Positions 58,514 through 64,000 of a DNA stretch of 64,000 nt are shown here, one piece after another. Below the pieces are notes generated by a model. It saw only the letters and a list, made by a program, of their open reading frames with translations. It was not told the DNA's origin and made no database searches. This stretch comes from Papilionanthe hookeriana x Papilionanthe teres (lineage: Eukaryota > Streptophyta > Magnoliopsida > Asparagales > Orchidaceae). Positions within the stretch are counted from its first letter, which is position 1. Every line of letters begins with the position of its first letter. Location: contig CM040423.1 in assembly GCA_022702705.1 (NCBI GenBank), positions 119,655,738 to 119,719,737 of the forward strand. Reading direction: 5' to 3'. Made by a program: the position numbers and the translations under genes.

Positions 58514-59480
58514 CCTACCTTATTTAAAGATGTGAGACATTATGTGAAAACATGTGATCGATGTCAAAGGATGGGAAATATATCTAGGAGGGATGAAATG
58601 TTATTAAACTATATATTGGAAGTTAAAATTTTTGATATATGGGTTTAGACATTATGGGACCATTTGTTCCATCATCTGGAAAAATTTATTTTTTATTTGC
58701 AGTTGATTATGTTTCAAAGTGGATTGAAGCTGTTGTTTTATCAAACTGTGATTCCAAAAGTGTTTCTAAATTCTTAAAGTAAATGATATTTTCAAGATTT
58801 GGAATGCCTAAGGTAATTATCACTGATGGTGGAAATCATTTCAGAAATATAAGAATTCAATCATTACTACAAAAATTTGGAATCAAACATAGAATTGCAA
58901 TCGCTTATCACCCAAAAACAAGTGGAATGACCGAAGTATCAAACAGAGAAATTAAAAGAATTTTAGAGAAGACTCGTTAATCCTAAAAGAACCGATTGGG
59001 TTGATAGACTTGATTCTGCATTATGGGCTTATAGAACAGCTTATAAGACACCAATCGGAATGTCACCCTACCAGTTAATTTATGGTAAACATTGTCACTT
59101 GCCTGTTGAACTTGAACATAAAGCTTAAGGAGTTTAATTTTAATTTGAATAAAGCAGGAGAAAAGTGATTATTGCAATTGAATGAGATGAAAGAGATAAC
59201 TAATGAATCATATGAAAATGCAAGGATTTATAAAGAGAAAAATGAAGATTTTGCATGATAAGAAAATTTCAGGAAAAATTTTTGAGCCTGGACAAGAAGT
59301 ATTAATGTTTAACTCTCGTTTAAAAATTTTTCCTGGAAAATTAAGATCTAAATGAATTGGACCCTATATAGTTGAGAAAGTATACCATTATGGAGCTGTG
59401 GATACTAAAGACCCCAAAACAGGAAAAATTTTTAAGTAAATGGATTAAGATTGAAGCCTTATTTGGGAGATATTAAAATG
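58514..59480 (+). pseudogene. Athila integrase
   Basis: The zinc region reads HVKTCDRCQRMGN-like just after 58514. A one-base deletion near 58640 moves the WGLDIMGPF motif out of frame. 58783-58980 carries FGMPKVIITDGGNHF (second catalytic Asp) and AYHPKTSGMTEVSNREIK (the Glu region, Glu seen as TEV). After a frame change 58975-59105 reads DRLDSALWAYRTAYKTPIGMSPYQLIYGK-like sequence, and 59270-59420 the C-terminal GQEVLMFNSRLK..PGKLRS region. Confidence 0.82.
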
Positions 59481-59531
59481 ATTTATAAAGAGGCTTATGA
59501 ATTGAGTCAAACTGATTAAAGATTTACTTAT

Positions 59532-59577
59532 GTCGGGCTGACGACGTTAAACCAAGTGCTTTGTGGGAGGCAACCCA
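59532..59577 (+). promoter_or_regulatory. Conserved Athila post-pol motif with small hairpin
   Basis: GTCGGGCTGACGACGTTAAA...TTGTGGGAGGCAACCCA matches a sequence I know to be strongly conserved just after pol in plant Athila elements (GTCNNGCTNACGACGTTAAA..GCGCTTNTTGGGAGGCAACCCA). TGGG and CCCA can form a short stem. The function is not settled; a role in RNA processing or in expression of the downstream ORF is possible. Confidence 0.7.
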
Positions 59578-59895
59578 TAATTATCTTTTATTTTGAGCGT
59601 TTTTATGTTTTAATGTAAGGTTATGTCTCGATCTTGACTAATTTTATATTACTTTAAATTTTTTGATGCTTATAAGTATTTGTGACTTAGGCTGAAGATT
59701 ATTTTGAAGCATGTAAGATTTAGAAATTGGATCACTCTATTCTAAATATGAGTAAAAAAGAGATCAAGTTAACCTTTATTATGATTGTTTACAAAGTGTG
59801 TTATTGAATCTAGATTACTCTTACCAGTATAATTTACCTATCTTGGAGAACAAAACTTTGAAATTTGACGATTAGGCGAAACAGAGTTGAACATA

Positions 59896-60000
59896 GTTTT
59901 GGCGCCTAGGAGCCAAGATTTGGCACCTAAGCGCCAGAGTTAAATTGTGTATCAATAGGTCCGGCGCCTAGGCGCCAGATTCGGTGCCTAAGCGCCACAG
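59896..60000. repeat. Two pairs of GGCGCC palindromes before the first env-position ORF
   Basis: TTGGCGCCTAGGAGCCAA (59899-59916) with TGGCACCTAAGCGCCA (59920-59935), and CCGGCGCCTAGGCGCCAG (59961-59978) with CGGTGCCTAAGCGCC. The same paired arrangement as in the LTR. Confidence 0.88.
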
Positions 60001-60147
60001 TTACTGGGTTGTGCAAAAACAAAACATTTTCAATTTTTCACATGATTTTCACCTTTAAATGAACCCATCTTCATCCCTAACCATCAAGCAATCAAAGTTA
60101 CGTCCATTACACTTCGTTATTGAGAGATTTGAGAAATTTTTGAAGAA

Positions 60148-60516
60148 ATGGAAGGAAGAAATCATGGAGAAGAAACTAGGGAGAAGGTCTCAAAGGATCC
60201 TCAACCCTACTTCAATGGTTTCATCACAGTAAGTGTAGAGAAAATTTCTAATCATTTGGACAAGTTTGAAGCAGAGTTTAAAAGCATTGGAGATCACCTT
60301 CATGAAATGTTTCATCAAATTGAACATCTAGAATGGCAAATGAAACTTCAATTTGATCATTTTGCGGCTTATCAAGATACTCAAGTTGAAATGTATGCGA
60401 AGAATAAGTGGATTGACCAAGAGACGGCTACAGATTTCCCGAGAGCGTTAGTGTTCTTTCCAAGTGGAATACACAATTTCCCTTGTGAAGATTGGAGTAT
60501 TCTAGTAATGAGATAG
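60148..60516 (+). CDS. Small coiled-coil ORF in Athila env position
   Basis: 122 codons from ATG at 60148. Acidic, with a helical heptad-like middle (ISNHLDKFEAEFKSIGDHLHEMFHQIEHLEWQM split over about residues 36-70), similar in style to the C-terminal coiled coil of the next ORF (HCRVDTIERKLDHL). No membrane segment or signal peptide. Possibly a diverged duplicate of the C-terminal part of the ORF at 61296-62452, or a separate element gene. Function unknown. Confidence 0.5.
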   Translation: MEGRNHGEETREKVSKDPQPYFNGFITVSVEKISNHLDKFEAEFKSIGDHLHEMFHQIEHLEWQMKLQFDHFAAYQDTQVEMYAKNKWIDQETATDFPRALVFFPSGIHNFPCEDWSILVMR

Positions 60517-61295
60517 TTATTATCTGGTTTGTTGAGTCGTTGTATCGATTTAGTGAATCAATTGTGTTTGTTTGTGTATTTGCTTTCATGTTTAATGTGT
60601 GTTATTTTTGCTTAGAAATTGTTGTGTTTGAGTGTGTATTAGGAACTTGAATCAAGTATGATACTTATCTGGAATATATTGAGCCAATATTGAAGATTAT
60701 AAATGGAATTTAGTGAAGTTTGATTTAAACTTTATGTTTGATTGTTGGATTTAATATTTAATTTTTAAATTTGTTGGAAAATGTTGTGGAAGTTAGAAAC
60801 TGAAGCCCTACTCTAATGTGAGTAATTAGAAGTTAAATTTATGAATTTTGGTGGAAAATTAAATTTAAAAATAATTTTTTGTGAAAGGCGAGCTTGGCGC
60901 TTAGGCGCCAAAATTCTGCGCCTAAGCGCCGGTTCGGCCTGTACCAAAAAATTTCCTTAAATACCCCCAAAAGCCATTATCGACACCTAAGCTTCATCTT
61001 CTTTTCAATTTTATGAAAATACACCTCTTAGATCCTTTTTGAGGTCAAAACATCAAGGATTTGAGTGCGAAACCACTCGATTTCTTCGTCTCAAGGTTAG
61101 ATCTACACTTTAAACCATTTATTTTTGATTTTCACCATAGATTTCCCTAGGTTTTGCTAAGAACCGAAATTTTAAATTTTTTTTTTGATTTTTATTGATT
61201 TCTTTGGATTTTTAAACTTATTTTAAGTGTTATAAACTTAAAAAGAGTTTAAATTTTCTATTCCTAAATTTACTCTTGTTTTCTTTCACGTTTAG
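60517..61295 (+). other. Athila spacer between env-position ORFs
   Basis: T/G-rich non-coding sequence. It contains a fifth palindrome pair: TTGGCGCTTAGGCGCCAA (60894-60911) and TGCGCCTAAGCGCCGG (60917-60932). A pyrimidine tract and TTTAG (61290-61294) directly precede the ATG at 61296, a plausible splice acceptor for a subgenomic mRNA. Confidence 0.5.
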
Positions 61296-62452
61296 ATGGC
61301 TTCAAAATCTAAACACGGGAAGGCACGAGATAACTTTGATAGCAGCAAATTTTCTACTGCGGCTGCGCATTTTCGATTCCACAAATTTGCGATGTCGAGG
61401 AAGTTCATTTCAGAACGAAGTTTCTATCATCCGGGAGAAATGATTGAAAACACTATCGTTGCGCACAATTGACAACGATTCTGTTATTTCACTGCTGTTG
61501 TTGTTATCCATATAGTCCGAGAGTTTTATGCAAATTTTCTGGATGCCGAAGATTATGAAGTTTTTTTCAGAGGTATCGGAGTAGGATTTAATCCTGAAAG
61601 AATCAATGTATTTTATGGCCTGCCACCGACTATAGAGTGCTACTATTTTGGATTATCACCATCTAAGGGAGATTTGGATATGATCATTGTTTATTTGACT
61701 GACGGTACTGGATCTTGGAAGATCAGGAACGAAAAAAGGGTAAACATCAAATCCTCCAAATTAAACGTTATTTCTAAAGCATGGCACTATTTTTTTTCTG
61801 CAAGATTGTTACCATCCAACCACCTGAGTGAAGTGACTAGAGATCGAGCGATCTTAAACTACTGCATTCAGGAAAGGAAGCCTATTGATGTCGGTAGTAT
61901 TATTTATGATTATGTGGAATCTACTGCAAGATCCAGCACTTCTGTTGGACTGGGATTCCCATGTTTGATTTATTCATTATGTATTAGCAATGGCACTGTA
62001 GATATTTCAGAGGAAAGGTTGAAGACTACTCAGCCGATTGGTCAGGAGAGCATTAACATTTATGATCGTCTTCGAGGGAAGAAATCAACTGCTCCTTCTT
62101 CTTCTGTCCCTACTCCAGGTAGACCTCTACTTCACGACCCTCCACTTCTGCTGAGCCACCATCGAGTTTCTGGGAGTCAATGCATGATCAGTTTATAGAT
62201 CAGCAGCAGGAGTTATTTCAAACTCACTGCAGAGTTGATACTATTGAAAGGAAACTTGATCATTTATCTGATTATAACCAGAGGAAGAGTAGCTATGATG
62301 CTGAGTATAATGAAGCCCTAGTCAGCTTTTTGAAGGGTGAGCATGATGTTAGTTTCCTTACTTTTCCTAGTTTCACACCATTTGTTGATCCTAAGGATGT
62401 TGAGTTTTCCTTTGGTGACGATGATGATGATGAGGCTACAGCCAGTGACTAG
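61296..62452 (+). pseudogene. Athila env-position ORF with 'putative plant transposon protein' domain
   Basis: ATG at 61296 opens a frame that runs to 62198 (about 300 codons) with a single in-frame TGA at 61470-61472. The C-terminal part follows in another frame (62180-62452). The region around residues 65-220 has the plant transposon-protein signature (FYANFLDAEDYEVFFRG, NPERINVFYGLP, AWHYFFSARLLPSNHLSEV, RAILNYCIQERKPIDVGSI). The tail has a coiled coil (VDTIERKLDHLSDYN) and an acidic end (GDDDDDEA). This ORF occupies the env position of Athila, but I see no signal peptide or transmembrane helix, so envelope function is not supported. The stop and the frame change near 62130 disable it. Confidence 0.8.
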
Positions 62453-63349
62453 TAGTTTATAGATTTCTTTGTTGTGCTACTTTGTTGATTAGTTTTGTTT
62501 GGTTTGTTTGTTTAGTTTTATGTTTGATGTATGTTGATTTGTTTATGTACCTGTGTGGATTGATTAGTGTTAAGATTTTGTTGTTAGAATATTATTAGTA
62601 TATTGTGTTTGAGACTGAGATTAGAGTTAATTTATGATATGTTTGTTTCAGTCTGTTGTTTAGTAATTAGTAATTTTGCTCTGCTTTTATTTTGTTTCAA
62701 ATTTAGTATAAACATAAAAATTAGCCTGCTTACTTTTTATACCTGCTTCAATTTTATCTTAATTATTCATAAAAGCATGAGTAGAAGTAAACTTTTCTTT
62801 TTAAGATCGTTTTTACATACTTATAAAAATTTCCTTTTTAAAATTATGATTTTCTTTCTCTCATACTTTCAAATTTTCATAGTATACCAAAACTTAAGTT
62901 TGGTGGAAGGGAAAATACATTTAAATTTAAATTTTATTTGTCCTTAAAGAGCTAATATTTTCTTAAAATAAAAACTTTTTAACATAACTTAAGGAATGCA
63001 GAATCCATTTAAGATCACTTTTATTTTTGAAATTATAAATAATTTAGTGAAATTATCCAAAATTTTAATAACTTTGATTGATTTTAAGAATAAAATTATT
63101 TAACTTAAAGAAGAATAAGTTTAAGAAAATTTTCTATTCATAGTAAAAATAATGGAATTTTAGAAATATTAAGTAATAAAAAATTATCACTTGAAAAAGA
63201 AAAGATTGAAAATCTTTTTGGATTTTTATTCATGTTATAATAATTAAATGGAAATGTATAAGTTTTGAAAATATTAAGTAATAGAAGTGAAGGATAGTGA
63301 AGTTCAAAATCATTAACAGGCTATCCAGATATAGTAATCATATATATAT
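62453..63349 (+). other. Athila 3' untranslated region
   Basis: AT-rich with a purine-rich stretch TTTGGTGGAAGGGAAAATAC (62898-62917), a candidate polypurine tract resembling the CTTAAGTTTGGTG motif seen near the 3' LTR of Athila elements. The sequence after it is not the LTR start (TGATCCA), so the 3' LTR is missing here. An open frame at 62603-62947 is hydrophobic but AT-driven; not called. Confidence 0.5.
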
Positions 63350-64000
63350 GAGGTTTTACTGCTACCAGGGGCCTCAAACAAGGAGACCCCTTGTCTCCTA
63401 CTATTTTCATTATTGGGATGGATTATCTCTCCAGGCTTTTAGAGCTTCATTTATCCCCCCACCACTATGCCAATTATCATCATAGGTCTAATATACAGAT
63501 CACCCATCTAATTTATGCAGATGATGTAATCCTTTTCTCTAGAGCTGGTAAGAGTGCAGTGAAGAAAACCTTCCATTACCTCAAGAAGTTTCAACAAGTT
63601 TCTGGCCTTCAGTTTAGTTCTCATAAAAGCACCATCCTTTTCCCCAAAAATTGTTCTTCCTCATCTATCCATTGGATCCTTCAGTACACTGGTTTTTCTA
63701 GAGCCTCTCTACCTTTGAAGTTCCTGGGTATCCCTTTAATTAAAGGTAGAATGAAGCAAGTGCAGTTTGATGATATCATCCATAAAATCCAAGCTCAGCT
63801 GGCCAACTGGGTGCATTCCTTTCTCTCTTATGGGGGAAGGATCACTATTCTCAAAAGCATCCTTACTTCTTTCCCCTCTTACATACTTCAAATGACCTGT
63901 CTTAAGAAAAGTACCGGAATTCAATTAGAAAGGAGCTTCAATCGTTTTCACGTAGGTCAGGCGAGAAAGCGACTCCATTAGGCTAGTCGGCAAAATCCGG
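63350..64000 (+). pseudogene. LINE (plant L1-type) reverse transcriptase, 5'-truncated fragment
   Basis: From about 63350 the plus strand reads GFTATRGLKQGDPLSP, the block before the RT active site, then LIYADDVILFSRA with the YADD catalytic motif (about 63511-63549), LQFSSHKSTILFPKN and LKFLGIPLIKGRMKQVQFDDII, LANWVHSFLSYGGRITILKSIL, all in the order of plant non-LTR RTs. A stop lies directly upstream and no LINE sequence precedes it, fitting truncation during target-primed reverse transcription. A frame change occurs near 63915. It runs past the window end. Confidence 0.9.

Larger units (their letters stand above)
52304..63349 (+). mobile_element. Athila-lineage Ty3/gypsy element with env-position ORF (plus strand), 3' LTR not in window
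   Basis: LTR (52306-54191), tRNA-Asp PBS, gag, protease, RT-RNase H, integrase, the conserved Athila hairpin motif (59532-59577), a coiled-coil ORF and an ORF with the plant 'putative transposon protein' domain, then a long 3' region. It inserted in the copia 5' LTR. Its 3' LTR is absent: either it lies beyond 64000 past an inserted LINE, or it was lost. Codon frames are more intact than in the Ogre-type element, but at least eight stops or frame changes occur. Confidence 0.88.

Noticed and set aside
60148..62452. Call of a functional envelope glycoprotein
   Set aside because: No signal peptide, no transmembrane helix and no glycoprotein-like cysteine pattern is visible; only position matches.
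62603..62947. 114-codon hydrophobic frame in the Athila 3' region, considered as a membrane protein
   Set aside because: Phe/Leu/Ile content follows from T-rich DNA; no conserved motif; sits where the untranslated region is expected.

Overview
This window comes from a plant nuclear genome, most likely a dicot. It holds one intron-rich host gene with plant GT/AG introns, plant LTR-retrotransposon lineages (Athila, Ogre/Tat, Ty1-copia), a plant LINE fragment, and a Mutator-like element whose transposase is of the FAR1 type. More than 80% of it is transposable-element DNA in a nested arrangement. The species cannot be named from sequence alone.

Layout. (1) 1-2653: end of an Athila-like Ty3/gypsy element on the minus strand (decayed start of gag, primer-binding site, LTR). 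(2) 2654-6796: the only ordinary genic segment. A HAD-superfamily phosphatase gene (SSM1 / 'suppressor of disruption of TFIIS'-like) lies at 4199-5677 in eight exons encoding 279 aa, all splicing in frame. (3) 6806-21704: a 14.9-kb Mutator-like element with ~290-bp terminal inverted repeats and a perfect 9-bp target duplication CTCGTGAAT. It carries a broken FAR1/Jittery-type transposase (minus strand, right side), a broken Ulp1/C48-type cysteine-protease region with a DUF1985-like stretch before it (plus strand, left side), a ~210-bp-arm foldback, a ~448-bp tandem array and other internal duplications. (4) 21714-23040: AT-rich sequence with nothing recognised. (5) ~23040-23645 plus 49034-52303: an old minus-strand Ty1/copia element, split by (6) 23646-49028, a complete 25.4-kb Ogre/Tat-type Ty3/gypsy element on the minus strand. 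The Ogre-type element has 7.24-kb LTRs, the target duplication GGCTT, an archaeal-type RNase H, and an ~83-bp satellite-like array in its 3' untranslated region. (7) 52304-~63349: a second Athila element on the plus strand, inserted in the copia 5' LTR, with gag, pol and an env-position ORF carrying the plant 'putative transposon protein' domain. (8) ~63350-64000: a 5'-truncated LINE reverse transcriptase.

Relative order of events: the copia element is oldest, because its LTRs are strongly diverged. Ogre then inserted into its 3' LTR and Athila into its 5' LTR; the LINE fragment lies in or after the Athila 3' region. The Mutator-like element is independent.

Three observations seem most worth checking. 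First, Ogre and Mutator sequence is depleted in CAG/CTG, and repeat copies differ from each other mostly at those triplets; this may be a sequencing artefact at methylated CHG sites, which would mean many 'frameshifts' are not real. Second, the Athila family carries paired perfect palindromes GGCGCCTAGGCGCC in its LTR and around its env-position ORFs, plus a duplicated primer-binding site. Third, the Mutator-like element has an unusual internal repeat architecture.
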